From assembly GCF_021917145.1 (NCBI RefSeq), contig NC_061061.1, positions 1,884,552 through 1,948,551 on the forward strand: a DNA stretch of 64,000 bases, given 5' to 3'. The stretch comes from Hypomesus transpacificus. Its lineage: Eukaryota; Chordata; Actinopteri; Osmeriformes; Osmeridae. The notes beneath the pieces were generated by a model. The model saw only the letters and a program-made list of their open reading frames with translations. It ran no database searches and was not told where the DNA came from. Positions 1 through 11,204 of this stretch are shown here, in pieces; within the stretch, counting starts at the first letter, position 1; each line of letters opens with the position of its first letter. A program made the position numbers and the translations under genes.

Positions 1-430
1 ATGCCTGGCTTCTCTTGCAAAATGAAGCACTGCATTCAAAATATCACAAACACGTCTCAAAAGCATTTTGAGATATATCATATACACACACTTTTTCAAA
101 ACCTAAAGCTCTTCTTTCATGAGCTCCTATGTACATTTTTGTACAAGATTGAAACTAAACTAATTTTTTTACTGTAAGCATTTGTGGTTGTGAAGTATTA
201 CACAGTACAAGTATTACATAGTACGAAAGAAAGAGTGTAGTAGGACAAAAACCAAACCCAATTTTGAAAAAGTGCTGTGTTTTGCAAAAAGTGTTTTATG
301 AAATTGACAACTGAGTCAAAGGCCAAAAATGTGCGTATGGTTATGGAGATTAGAGGTGTGGTTCTGGTGTTTGAGTGTCAGGATCAGAAATTGTGTGAAA
401 AGTAAGGAATTTGTGTGTAAGCTCACTGGA
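1..430. repeat. Fragment of a decayed Tc1/IS630-like element
   Basis: The first 270 bases match 2010-2330 and 8520-8882 closely. The part at 290-420 matches 2950-3100, including shared words such as AACTGAGTCAAAGGC and GTGTGGTTCTGGTGTTT. Three partial copies of one family therefore lie within 9 kb. No intact coding region is visible. The short ORFs here are chance readings of repeat DNA. Confidence 0.7.
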
Positions 431-1494
431 TAAGTGTGTACCATGTTGGCTGAGGCCTTATCGCATAAGCCTGGGTTTGAGTCTGGTCCACGCCCTTTTC
501 TGCTTGTCTTGCCGTCTTTTTCCTGTCTCTATCTGGTCACCATGAAGAGTTATACATCATTAAAGCAGTACCAGGCAATAATAATGTCAGAAATACCCCT
601 CAAAATATATCTTCAAAATATTTTAGTATTGAAGTCTTGGTTGTCTGCAGAAATCTTAGTCATCAACCCAGTGCATAAACAGTAGAAAAATAACTAAATG
701 ACCTGGACCTCCATTACCAGCAAGTCCTCCAAATCTCTCCATTGTCAGATTCCAAAACACCACTAGATGTCAGCAGAGTCCACTCATTACAGTTTTTTCT
801 GATTGCTCAAGCACAATTTTAAAAACGGCTCACTTTGTCAAAACACAACACACGATTAACACAACCAGACACACTAGTAGCAGAACACCTCCAATCTTTT
901 GCTAAATGAAACACTTTGTTCAAAACTATAAAATCCTTTATAAAAAAAAACAATTCTGTCACCGTATGCCACACACATGGTTCATCAAATATGACTCTGT
1001 TTGAACCAGTTACACTGTTGTGCACAATTTTACAGTAACTATTATTTTCTAATGATATAACCTGCTAGATATTGTTACAGTAAGGTACGTAAAGTACATG
1101 AATATGTTGACCAAACACAACACACAAAACCAGTACTGCACACTGATGAAAATATGTACTCCAGTTGTCCACATTGTCTACGTAAAGGTTGCATTTTGTG
1201 CGGAAGATCAGAAAATATTTCAAATCAAATACTATAGTAGGCTACATACTGTAAACACAGCAAATACATTTGTGGAGACAAAAGAACGCATAAAGCAAAT
1301 GAAATACAGTACATTGTTTCAATCATGGACTGCAGTGAATGGGTACAAAAACAGTACTGATGTAGTGCATATAGTAGGCTACATTTGACTGTACTGTACT
1401 GGAGACAGTAGAGAAAAGTTATTTTCACTGAAGCTCTTGTCCAAATGACTGTTGCCACAGTATATCTGCTGAGGTTGGCCTGAACTGTCCTGCA

Positions 1495-1640
1495 TCTCTC
1501 AATGTTGCCCCATGGTTCACAACATGGTCAATCAATGTTGCTTGAATTTCATTAGATACTGTACATTTATCATCCCCCCTCTCCCTCTCCCTGCAACATT
1601 GCCTTCCATTTCTGATGAGGACAGGTACACTGACCTGTTG
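1495..1640 (-). pseudogene. Second, older copy of the IS630/Tc1-like transposase N-terminus
   Basis: The minus strand here aligns by eye with 4050-4230, where the better preserved copy sits. Both share the word order CCATGG, ACATGGTCAA, then a T/C-rich stretch, then ACCTGTTGCC. The reading frame is broken and no full domain can be translated. It is annotated because it shows that two copies of the same transposase region are present in the mosaic. Confidence 0.5.
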
Positions 1641-3347
1641 CCTTTTTATAGTGCTTACACCGGATTGGTATGTTTACTATTACAGTTATTTTTCTCGATT
1701 GGTTAGACAGCACTGCATTCAAAATGTCACAAACACATCTCAAAAGCAAACATTTGTCTAACACTTTTGCCATTACAGTTTCAATTGGTTACACACATTT
1801 TCTGAAAGCATGCCTCACACTCTCAGAACTCTACACACAAATGAAAAAACACACACACAATGGGCAAAACCCCTCACTTCACCTACAAAATGAAACTTTA
1901 CATTCAAAACAATGTTTCTTTTTTCAAATGCTTCCACAATTTGTTTTTACTTGTCCTCTTTTTTTCCAAACTTAACACACAAATCCAACAATTGCACACA
2001 CAAAATGCTAAATGCCTCGCTTCTCTTGCAAAATGAAGCACTGCATTCAAAATATCACAAACACGTCTCAAAAGCATTTTGGTATATATAATATACACAC
2101 ACTTATTCAAAACCTAAAGCTCTTCTGTCATGAGCTCCTATGTACATTGCTGTACAAGATTGAAAGTAAATCGCAGAGATGCTGAAAAATTGGTACAGTA
2201 AACACAAAAACAAGATTGAAACCAAACTAGTTTTTTTACTGTAAGCATTTTTGGTTGTGAATACAGTATTACACAGTACAAAAGAAAGAGTGTAGTAGGA
2301 CAGAAACCAAACCTAATTTTGAAAAAGGTGATTATGGAATGGTGTCTGTGTGTGTTTGCTATGAACAGTAGCATACAGTAATATATACTATTTTTACAAT
2401 ATTGTCACAATGTCTTCTTACAGTCACTGTCCTGTTGCACGGTATGATACAGTAATCCACCAGATTGGGACCAATCATGCAGTGCACTGCAGTCAATGGA
2501 TGCATGAGTGCTAAGATATAGAGTGCTAAGATAAGCCCTCTGTGACATGCTTGTGTGTAAAAAGGGCTATGCAAATACATTTGATTTGATATATGTTTGT
2601 GTATAGTATATCGTGTGTTGTGCTGAAACAGCTATTACTGTATGTGTACATTAGAACATGTGTATATTACAGTATACTGTTACATACCTGTTATCTTTTC
2701 TACAGTAAAGGTTCAAATTATACCCACCACTGTAAATCAACTCAAATTAGGCTATTTACTGTAGTATAGGCCTATTCTAAAGCCATGATTGGTTGGTGTT
2801 GAGTAAAGCAATGAGTGTTTGCACGGGTGAAGAGTGAGTGTAAGGTACTGATGGATTTGTGTGGGATTTTGATTGGTTGTGTTTTACAAAGGAAATCAAG
2901 ATGCTTACTGTTAGAATTGTGTGTGTTACGTGGAGAATTGTGTGTTGCTTTTTGCACAAAGGGTTTTATGAAATTGAAAACTGAGTCAAAGGCCCAAAAT
3001 GTGCGTATGGTTTGGCATATTTGAGGTGTGGTTCTGGTGTTTAAGTGTCAGGTTTCAGAAATTGTGTGAAGAGTAAGGAATTTTTGTGTAAGCATTTGAA
3101 AGAAATTGTATTTCTTCTCAAAATGGTATTCTATTTTCAAATGACACACACAAACCATCATATGAATAGAACCAGATGAACACTGATGTGCACAGTGTAA
3201 AACACTATTTCCATTCATCATAGTGATTTAGGCCTTTTTTTGTTCAGTGTTACACTTACTACAGACAGTACATACATAAGTGTGTTGTAAAATATTTGAG
3301 AATATTGTTTTTATAGTCAGAAAACACAGATACACGGTAACAATTCC

Positions 3348-3540
3348 CGAGTCAGGTGGCTGGGCAGTTAGGGAATCAGGCTAGTAATCTGAAGGTCGCC
3401 AGTTTGATTCCCGGCCGTGCCAAATGACATTGTGTCCTTGGGCAAGGCACTTCACCTTACCTGCCTCGGGGGGAATGTCCCTGTACTTACTGTAAGTCGC
3501 TCTGGATAAGAGCATCTGCTAAATGACTAAATGTAAATTA
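3348..3540 (+). mobile_element. tRNA-derived SINE, family A (copy 1)
   Basis: The copy has a tRNA-like head with a B-box-like stretch (GTTTGATTCCC, near 3400). A middle segment reads CCTTGGGCAAGGCACTTCACC. The tail is GTCGCTCTGGATAAGAGC followed by TGCTAAATGACTAAATGTAAAT. Other copies are at 21304-21497 (minus), 48541-48730 and 53657-53835, with a tail fragment at 63156-63203. It was probably inserted into the transposon mosaic by LINE-driven retrotransposition. Confidence 0.85.
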
Positions 3541-3649
3541 ACAAATATATTTCAACCATGTACACAGTGTGCATCCCAACCAACACAACGTTGTACATAC
3601 AGTGGTCTTCATACAAAACAACAGAAGAACTTACTGTATACAGTTACAT

Positions 3650-4207
3650 TATTATTATTTTTCTTTGTATTTTCTGTAATGTTATGGTGTTATTTTCTAG
3701 GACCATGTTCATGATTTCAGTTTCCTGTTCAGTAGACAGAAGACGTTCCCAACCACCTTGTGTTGGTAATATTTCCGTTCTGACAAACAAAAAGTAAAAT
3801 ACTGTAAATACTGTGTAGGAATACAAAGTAGGAATACATTTCCCAAATACTTGAAACATACTTTATTTTTACAGTCCTACAGAACAGTCCACAGGCAATA
3901 CTGTACTACTGTACAGTACTGGATTGATATGCAGTAGGCCTACTGCAATTTTGTAGTGAGAGTAGATTTCTTACCTATTCTCATTTCGGAAAGTCTGGAT
4001 GATGGATGCTACGGTGTACCTGATCAAATTTGGCTGTACTCTTTGCCCAGCCTCCCTCATTGTTAGACCATGGTCGACCACATGGTCAACCAAAGCGGCT
4101 CGGATCTCATCAGAGATTACGGTCTTTGGCCCTCCTCGTCCTCCCCGTCCTCCTCCTCTTACTCTCACTCCTCTGGCTCTGCCTCTGTTTCCAATGTTGG
4201 CATCCAT
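3650..4207 (-). pseudogene. IS630/Tc1-like transposase relic with an intron
   Basis: The exon at 3975-4207 begins with an ATG and encodes a Gly/Arg-rich leader. A helix-turn-helix-like segment follows (SDEIRAALVDHVVDHGLTMR, then EAGQRVQPNL and IRYTVASIIQTFR). A donor (AG|GTAAGA at 3974) and an acceptor (TTTGTCAG at 3780) bound a 195-nt intron. Joining keeps the frame and runs into TEILPTQGGWERLLSTEQE and NTITLQKIQ. I recall this arrangement from fish transposases of the Tc1/IS630 group, where the DDE catalytic domain would follow. Here the frame decays after about 45 residues of the second exon, with stops near 3645. No catalytic residues remain, so the gene is dead. Family placement is from memory of similar fish proteins. 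Confidence 0.7.
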
Positions 4208-4954
4208 TGATCCAAAACAGAAGAGGTCACCTGTTGCCCTTTTATGCTAAAGCTCTGATTGCTAATTGTAAAACTGTGTGACAGGTGTTAGCCCATGTGA
4301 TGAGTCAGTGTGCATATTTGAATGGCAGTGTCTTCTTTGTGAAAACAAGAGATTTTCTTCATGAAAATTGTGCCAAATGCAGAGAATTGTGTGTAGTGTT
4401 TTGAAAAGTGTTTTAGAACTGCAATTTGAGTGTAAAGCAGGAATTGTGTTTGTAGTATAGCAGAATTGTGTGTGGCAAGGCAAGGCAGTGTCTTGAAAAG
4501 GCAATTAAGACATAATCATATTAGACAATATCATTCTGTGTCTCATGTAGAAAAGAGTGTTTCGTGATATGCAAAACACTGAGTGTAGTATTTTGCAAAC
4601 AGTGTGAGGCTGAGAATGTGCTTATAGTTGTGCAGATCTGGGCTTCTGTTTTGCTCCTCGAGTGTCGGGTTTCACTTACTGTGTGCTGTTTGACATTTTT
4701 GTGTCTAAGCAATCTAAAAAAAACGGTGACATCCAATTTCACACCCTGGTATAAACGTGCAATGCCGGTACCATCCCAAGACCAAGCGACAGCATCCAAA
4801 ACAGATTTGCTGCTCCTTTATTAAAGCATGTCAGTTGATGCCGTTTGCAGGTGAACGCTAACACAAAACGTCAGATACACATATCACTTGATCAGTCAAT
4901 GGCATAGCACTACTTGAGACAATGACCCCAAACAAAATCCCCCAAAGAATGACT

Positions 4955-5320
4955 CTTAAAGAACAACTGCATCTTTATTGAGATCAATGAACAGCAGTTT
5001 TGACTTACGATGGATACAGATGAACTGGCATTATGCAATAGACACTGTTAGGGACCTATGCATTGCAGTGGCATGCTTCCTCAAAGGTAGAAACACTGGC
5101 GATTACAAAGGTCAAAAGGTCAGAAGCTGCAAAGCACTCTACTCGTGGAGAAACTAACTGGCGATAAACATCCAAAAACAACAACGACTTGGGAAACCCA
5201 AACAAGTTGTGGTACACAACTGACAACAAATGACCGTGGCTGTGAACAAAAAATATATCTTTTGACATGTACAAAAAAAAGTATCTTCAAATGAAAAGAG
5301 GAAAAGAAAAAAGTGACAAA
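4955..5320 (-). other. stmn1: 3' untranslated region of stmn1
   Basis: This lies directly downstream of the stmn1 stop codon on the minus strand. It contains a canonical AATAAA polyadenylation signal (plus-strand TTTATT at 4974-4979) about 345 nt after the stop. The exact cleavage point cannot be fixed and is taken as roughly 20 nt beyond the signal. Confidence 0.75.
4974..4979 (-). terminator. stmn1: Polyadenylation signal AATAAA of stmn1
   Basis: A perfect AATAAA on the minus strand, about 345 nt downstream of the stathmin stop. No transposon sequence lies between stop and signal. Confidence 0.75.
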
Positions 5321-6295
5321 TCAGTTATCGCCTTCTTCTTTTGTCTCTTTGTTCTTTCGTACCTCCTCGAGCTTCTTGTCCTGGAGGGGAATCAAAACAC
5401 AACACACGTTAAGTCCCGTCCACAGTACGTTACCTCCATACTGACCTCCTCTGAATCTATCACAGGGACACGCGCCGTTTTCAAATCAACCCTATCCTCG
5501 CACTCCCCCTTTCGTGTCTATGTTCGAACGGAGAGAGAGGCGGGGGGGGCCGAGGCGGTTCTTACCTTCTCCTTGAACTTCTCGTTGAGCGCCGCCATCC
5601 GCGCCGTGCGGTTCTCCTTGTTGGCCTCCATCTTCTGGTTGAGCTTCTCCTCGGCCATCTTGCTGAAGTTGTTGTTCTCCTCCATGGCCTTCTGGAGCAC
5701 CTCCTTCTCGTGCTCCCGCTTCTCAGCCAGGTGCTTCAGCACCTCCGCCTCGTGATTCTGCCGGCGGTCGGGGGACACACACAAACAACGCGCGAGTGAG
5801 CGGGCGGGCGGGCGGCGAGCGGCCGACGACTTGGCGGAAAACGAGGTTGAATAAGAATCCACTAAACCTGTTGCGCACGAGGCTCCTTCCCCTCATACTT
5901 ATCACTGTGTTTCTGCGGGGGGGTACCTTGCGTCTCTCCTCCGCGGCCTCCAGCTTTCGCTGGATCTCCTCCAGGGACAGCTCCTTCTTCTGCGGGGCGG
6001 TGAACGGGCTTTCGCCCTTGGGGTCTGACGGACTCAGGATGACTTCGAAGGCTTGGCCCGAAGCTCGCTTGTCCAGCTCCTTCACCTGGATATCTGCAAT
6101 CCATCACAAAATCTTATCGTTTTAACGTCCCAAGCTGAACACTGAAGGGGTTAGCTCACAGGCATAGCGGAAAACCGCAAAGCTGTCAGTGGCCTCGGCG
6201 GATGCTTTCAATCTGAAATACAATATGCCTAGAGCACTCCATCCGTAGGAGGCTACATGCCTGCAATGCTTCCACCTACCTCCAGAGGACGCCAT
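5321..6295 (-). CDS. stmn1: Stathmin (oncoprotein 18), four coding exons, 144 aa
   Basis: Stathmin is a cytosolic phosphoprotein that sequesters alpha/beta-tubulin dimers and promotes microtubule catastrophe. Coding exons on the minus strand are 6295-6280, 6093-5927, 5757-5566 and 5380-5321, all with GT-AG junctions and consistent phase. The start ATG is in the exon 6323-6280 (MASSG), and the last exon encodes [19 protein letters not shown] then TGA. The N-terminal capping segment ([19 protein letters not shown], residues 7-25) and the long tubulin-binding helix (about 42-140, with [20 protein letters not shown]) are both present. Length 144 compares with 149 in human. There is no palmitoylated leader, so this is the stathmin-1 type and not stmn2, 3 or 4. 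Phospho-sites equivalent to human Ser16 (S17) and Ser25 (S26, SP) are kept. The Ser38 position is Thr-Ala without the following Pro, and the Ser63 position is Asn62. Fish often carry stmn1a and stmn1b, and which one this is cannot be decided here. Confidence 0.95.
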
Positions 6296-6323
6296 TTCAG
6301 CAGATTTCTTTGGAGGACTGAGC

Positions 6324-7780
6324 CTGGAAACAAATTCAGACAAAGCATTAAAAAAAACTACCACAAGCCAGCAATAGAATTAGATATATCGCTATATAGG
6401 TTAATTTGTACATGAAACAGTAGGTATTTAAGTCAGTATTGATATTTTAGACGAGAAGGTGCGGTCGTTATTGCAGTGCCATGTCATGCCAACTGAATCA
6501 ATAACGACATATACACACCTAACGACAGAGGGTGAAAATTAAGAATTGTCTACATTAAAATATGTAACTGAATAATTACTAGCCCAAACTTCACTAAGTA
6601 TTGTATACAGAAAACGTGCGTTATACAAATTAAGGAGGTTATGTATAAAAATAGACAAGCGATGGGCGTTGACACCGTTAGAGTCATTCCTACCCAACCG
6701 TTTGACGAGGAAAACAATAGACCATCTTAAAATTGTGCCATGTCATACGCAAGTCTTTGTTCCATGTTCTGCGATTTCGGTATACGATCGAGTGCAAGAT
6801 ATATATATATATATAAACAAAGAACCAATATTGGTGATAATTTCATTATCAATTGGTTATACATATTTGACTGAACTGTCAACTATGCAATCGTGGCATA
6901 CGATCAAAAAGAGTATCATCTGTAAATGTGGAAATGGGTGTGTCGACTTCGATTACATCCGACTGTAAACTGTCAAGACAGACAACAAAGATCAACAATC
7001 AGGGCACATGTCTGAACTGTTCTCATCGAATGCAAGGTTAACTATTGCAATAATACAAATCAAACACGAATGTTACAAATCTTGCAGTCGAGAGACCGTA
7101 GACAAAAACCACCGCAACGACATCCATGGCCCTCTATTCTGCCCTACCCACTCCGAGAATATTGATGCAAGTTGCATCTGTCTGGAAGGTAGATGGGGAA
7201 GAGACAAAAGACTTGGCGGCTGAGCTAGTTAGAGCCCCAGGGCGCAGTGACCACACCTGATGACATCTCAAAAGACCATCCTCACACAAAGGCTCGCAGT
7301 AACACCCAGCACAATACTTAGCTAGCTAGCTATCACAAAAAGACTTCAGGTTAGATGGATGCATTGTAGTAGAGCTACAGTAGCCTAATGCCGCGCCCAA
7401 CATACCAGACAATAAGACTTGCACTAGTGTCACAATAAACTTCGGTGTTCTGGGACGAAATCAACATGATTGTCTGACATTCGTGTACACATTTAGTATG
7501 TAATGAACAACATTCATTCAACATTTCTAACCTTTCACTAGGACAAAGCAGTTGCTAATTACGTAACTGAAGCGCAGATAACGTTTTCCTAGACTAGCTC
7601 AAAATAGGCTTCGAAGACATCGAGCAACAAAAGACACCCAAATGACTAAAGATAACAAGGCAGAGAGCTAGCTGAACCCAAAGTAACAATCCATGTCGAC
7701 ATTTTGATCAAGTTGGTCGATAAACATGTATCTATCTGATATCATAAAGCTGACGTAATTTCGTTATCGTTAACACCAAC
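6324..7780 (-). other. stmn1: First intron of stmn1 (inferred)
   Basis: The exon holding the stmn1 ATG has an acceptor at 6324-6326 (TTTCCAG on the minus strand), so an untranslated exon must lie upstream. The 1.4 kb between is AT-rich, with a short (TA)n at 6800-6814. I see no coding or repeat structure. Confidence 0.6.
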
Positions 7781-8060
7781 CTTTAGGTTTGGAGTCGATG
7801 AGGTGTGGTTCTCCTCGGTGATGGATCCGTGTTGAATGCTTCGCCTTCAGTCCGCTGCACAGTACTATCTGCCTCAGGACCACGACTATTCGCGCAAAGA
7901 AGGACTACAAAATCGACGTCACGTATGGTTCTGAACTGCCATTGGTCTAACATAAACCTATCAAAACTCTGATTTAGCAAAACAAGAGCACGAGACATTT
8001 TCACAAATTCTCGTCTTTTCCAGCGCCTTTGTTTACCGATGCATTTCGGTCATCTTTCGT
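7781..8060 (-). promoter_or_regulatory. stmn1: Candidate untranslated first exon and promoter of stmn1
   Basis: This stretch is richer in CpG than its surroundings and lies at the expected distance upstream of stmn1 exon 2. A possible splice donor (AAAG|GTTGGTG) sits at about 7781 on the minus strand. Stathmin genes typically start with a non-coding exon. No TATA box was identified, and the exon limits are a guess. Confidence 0.35.
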
Positions 8061-8387
8061 CTTTATTGTAACATTTTGAAGAGACGAACTTCATTGATTA
8101 TTCTACCCGACAATCCACCCGATAATCATTGTATATGAAGGAAACTCCCGCTGTTACATTGTTATTTTGTAGATTTGTTCCTGTGGTTGACCTGTTTCTG
8201 AGGGTAACATCCCATGTTTTACAATGGTGTTACGTAACATGAACGTTTACTCGTGTTCTGATACAAAGTTTAACACATACATGATGCTCCTACATCCGAC
8301 ACGTTTCTCCCTGCCCTAACAGTTTAAACATGTTCTCTCATCCAACATATTCTCTCACCATATATGAGCCACACAGCACAATTTATC

Positions 8388-8983
8388 CAGTGACTCTCAA
8401 CCCTGGTCCTCAGGGACCTCAGTCTTGCATGTTAGTTTTTTTCAAATGCTACACGCATTTTTTTTTGTACTTGTCCTCTTTTTTTTTTTTACTGAACACA
8501 CAAATCATACAATTGCACACACAAAATGCAAAAGGCCTCGCTTCTCTTGCTAAATGAAGTACTGCATTCAAAATATCACAAACACATCTCAAAAGCACAC
8601 ATTTGTCTCATGTTGCAAATACTTTTGCCATTATATTACATTTTTGGATATATCATATACACACAGTTATTCAAAACCTAAAGGTCTTCTTTCATGAGCT
8701 CCTTTGTACATTTTTGTTCAAAATTTAAAGTAAATGGCAGAGACGATGAAAAATTCATGGTAAACACGAAAAACAAGTTTGAAACCAAACTTATTTTTTT
8801 ACTATAAGCATTTGTGGTTGTGAATACAGTATTACACAGTACAAAAGAAAGAGAGTAGTAGGACAGAAACCAAACCTAATTTACTAAGATATTTCCCTGT
8901 TCCAACACACCTGATTCAACTGAATGGTCTTTACCAGGCTTCTGCAGAACTAGATAACAACCCATTCATTTGAGTTTGTGTGG
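8388..8983. repeat. Old interspersed repeat split by a later insertion
   Basis: The left half (8388-8435, with CTCAACCCTGGTCCTCAGGG) and the right half (8883-8983, with TGTTCCAACACACCTGATTC and CAGGCTTCTGCAGAACTAGA) are, from memory, consecutive parts of one repeat widespread in fish genomes. The intervening 8436-8882 belongs to another family. Confidence 0.55.
8436..8882. mobile_element. Tc1/IS630-like fragment inserted in an older repeat
   Basis: It matches 1925-2330 and 1-270 nearly word for word, for example AAATGAAGTACTGCATTCAA, CTTTCATGAGCTCC and GAAACCAAACTTATTTTTTTAC. It carries no coding capacity. It ends abruptly at both sides inside the repeat described at 8388-8983. Confidence 0.65.
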
Positions 8984-8992
8984 CCAATTTCC

Positions 8993-9190
8993 ACAGGCAC
9001 TGTGTACTATAGTTATTATAATATATATTCTATAGTTCCAGTAACCTGTATGTGTCTCACCGACATCACCGACTGCATCACAGGCACTGTGTACTATAGT
9101 TATTATAATATATATATATATACATATATTTATATATAGTTCCAGTAACCTGTATGTGTCTCACCGACATCACCTACTGCATCACAGGCA
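8993..9190 (+). repeat. Two-copy tandem duplication of about 90-100 bp
   Basis: The segment starting CACAGGCACTGTGTACTATAG and ending GTCTCACCGACATCACC occurs twice in a row (8993 and 9081), with a third partial start at 9183. The second copy has a longer (TA)n. It is a simple local duplication. Confidence 0.8.
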
Positions 9191-9764
9191 CTGTGCACTA
9201 GTTTTCACAAAATCTTATTGTAAAATCAAATTGTCCCACTCCACTTCTCCTCGATTGAAAAATATGAGATTTTGTAAAATTTTGTTCATTGATCTGGTCT
9301 GGATTGGTGGTGCATGAAAGCAAACAGATATTAAGCCATTAGAGGATAATGTGGTTTTTACCACATCTCTGACTAGTGACTAAGTACATTTTGGATGAAA
9401 GATTTGAGTGCTTTGTATTTTTTTTATGACCTGGACATTTCAACATTCATTACAATACACTCCTGGGAGGCATTACTGTAAGACAATAGCTCCTAATGCA
9501 CTAGTGTGCAATCTGGCCATCTCTTACCATCCTCGGTGGAATCAGTTGAGAAAGAAAAAGACTGTAAATTCATAATCAAAGTATTTATCTTTTCATTTAT
9601 TTGACATGCTGTCCTCTTATGGGAAGTTATTTTAGGTGGAAGAGCTATAATTAGATGCAAACCAAAATACACCATCCTCTCCTGTTTGAACCACAAAAAA
9701 ACTGGGAAAAAACTAAGAAATGCAGCTCTAAAAAACGGTGTATTTACACAGTGTTGTATATATA

Positions 9765-9986
9765 CAGTGCCCTCCAAAAGTATTGGAACAGTGAGGCCAA
9801 TTCCTTTATTTTTGCTGTAGACTGAAAACATTTGGGCTTGACATCAAACGATGAATGTGAAACCAGAGATCAACGTTTCAGCTTTTATTTCCAGGTATTT
9901 ACATCAGGATCTGATGCACAAATTAGAAAATATCACCTTTTTGTTCGAACCCACCCATTTGTCACGTGAGCAAAAGTATTGGAACA
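9765..9986 (+). repeat. Left terminal inverted repeat of the Tc1 element
   Basis: It begins CAGTGCCCTCC and contains two direct-repeat words CAAAAGTATTGGAACA (about 9775 and 9971-9986), which are the probable transposase binding sites. It pairs with 11205-11425. Confidence 0.9.
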
Positions 9987-10133
9987 TGTGACTGACAGGT
10001 GTGTTTTGTTGCCCAGGTGTGTCCTATTACATACATTATTCAATCAATAAATACCACTGAATGTCTACACTCAGGTTCAGATTGGGTAAGATAGGTTTTG
10101 TCTATGCAGACTGTATTCAGAGGTGAAAACAAC

Positions 10134-11171
10134 ATGAAAACCAGAGCGCTGTCTTTGGGTGAAAAACAAGCAATTGTGAGTCTTAGAGAAGATGGAAAAT
10201 CAATCAGAGCCATTGCAGAAACATTGGCCATAGCCAGTACAACCATTTGGAATGTCCTGAAGAAGAAGAAAACTACTGGTGCATAAAGTAACAGACGTCG
10301 AACAGGTAGACCAAGGAAAACATCAGCAGTTGATGACAGAAACATTGTGAGAGCTGTAAGGAAAGACCCTAAAACAACTGTTAGTGAGATCAGCAACAAC
10401 CTCCAGATGGCAGGAGTGAAGGTATCACTATCTACTGTTCGCAGAAGACTTCATGAACAAAAGTACAAGGGCTACACCAGAAGATGCAAACCACTCATTA
10501 GCAAGAAGAATAGGAAGGCCAGGCTGGAATTTGCCAAAAAGTACAGAGATGAACCTCAAAAATTCTGGGACAAAGTTTTATGGACTGATGAGACAAAGAT
10601 TAACGTTTACCAAAGTGATGGAAAGGCTAAAGTTTGGAGAAAGAAAGGAACTGCTCATGATCCCAAACACACAAGCTCATCTGTGAAACACGGTGGAGGT
10701 AATGTCATGGCTTGGGCTTGCATGGCTTCTTCTGGGACGGGCTCATTAATCTTCATTGAGGATGTAACACATGATGGCAGCAGCAAAATGAACTCGGAAG
10801 TCTACAGAAACATTTTGTCTGCCAATTTAAGGAAAGATGCAACCAAACTGATTGGCAGAGCCTTCATCATGCAGCAAGATAACGACCCAAAACACACTGC
10901 CAAAACAACAAAGGAGTTCATCAGGGGCAAGAAATGGAAGGTATTAGACTGGCCAAGTCAATCTCCAGACTTAAACCCTATAGAGCATGCATTTTACCTG
11001 CTTAAGAGGAGACTGAAGGGAGGAACCCCACAAAACAAACAACAACTGAAAGAGGCTGCAGTGAAAGCCTGGGAAAGCATCAAAAAGGAAGAATGCAAAA
11101 GTTTGGTGACGTCAATGGGTCACAGACTTGCTGCAGTTATTGAAAGCAAAGGATTTGCAACTAAATATTAA
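10134..11171 (+). pseudogene. Tc1 transposase (DD34E), one premature stop
   Basis: Tc1 transposase cuts and pastes the element into TA sites. Read from the ATG at 10134 it spans 345 codons, the usual family length, with a single in-frame TAA at 10284-10286 (codon 51). Everything after it stays in frame to the natural stop at 11169-11171. Residues 1-50 form the first helix-turn-helix (LSLGEKQAIVSLREDGKS). The second DNA-binding domain lies around TGRPRKTS and VKVSLSTVRRRLHEQ. The catalytic triad is visible as VLWTDETK, QQDNDPKHTA and SPDLNPIEHAF, with 34 residues between the second Asp and the Glu. An upstream in-frame ATG at 10098 is less likely to be the start. A downstream ATG would yield only a protein lacking the first HTH. 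The DNA ends remain usable by a transposase from another copy. Confidence 0.93.
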
Positions 11172-11204
11172 GTCTTATTCACTTAAATATGTTTTAAGTA
11201 TATC

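Larger units (their letters stand above)
790..4728 (-). mobile_element. Mosaic of decayed Tc1/IS630-like DNA transposons
   Basis: The left edge (about 790, CAGTTTTTTCTGATTGC) and the reverse complement of the right edge (about 4728, CCGTTTTTTTTAGATTGC) look like degenerate terminal inverted repeats, and a TA precedes the left edge. Inside are two transposase N-terminal relics on the minus strand (1495-1640 and 3650-4207), internal sequence shared with 1-430 and 8436-8882, and a SINE at 3348-3540. The interior is repeated and rearranged, so this may be two or more elements nested in one another. The outer boundaries are an inference from the similar ends. Confidence 0.5.
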
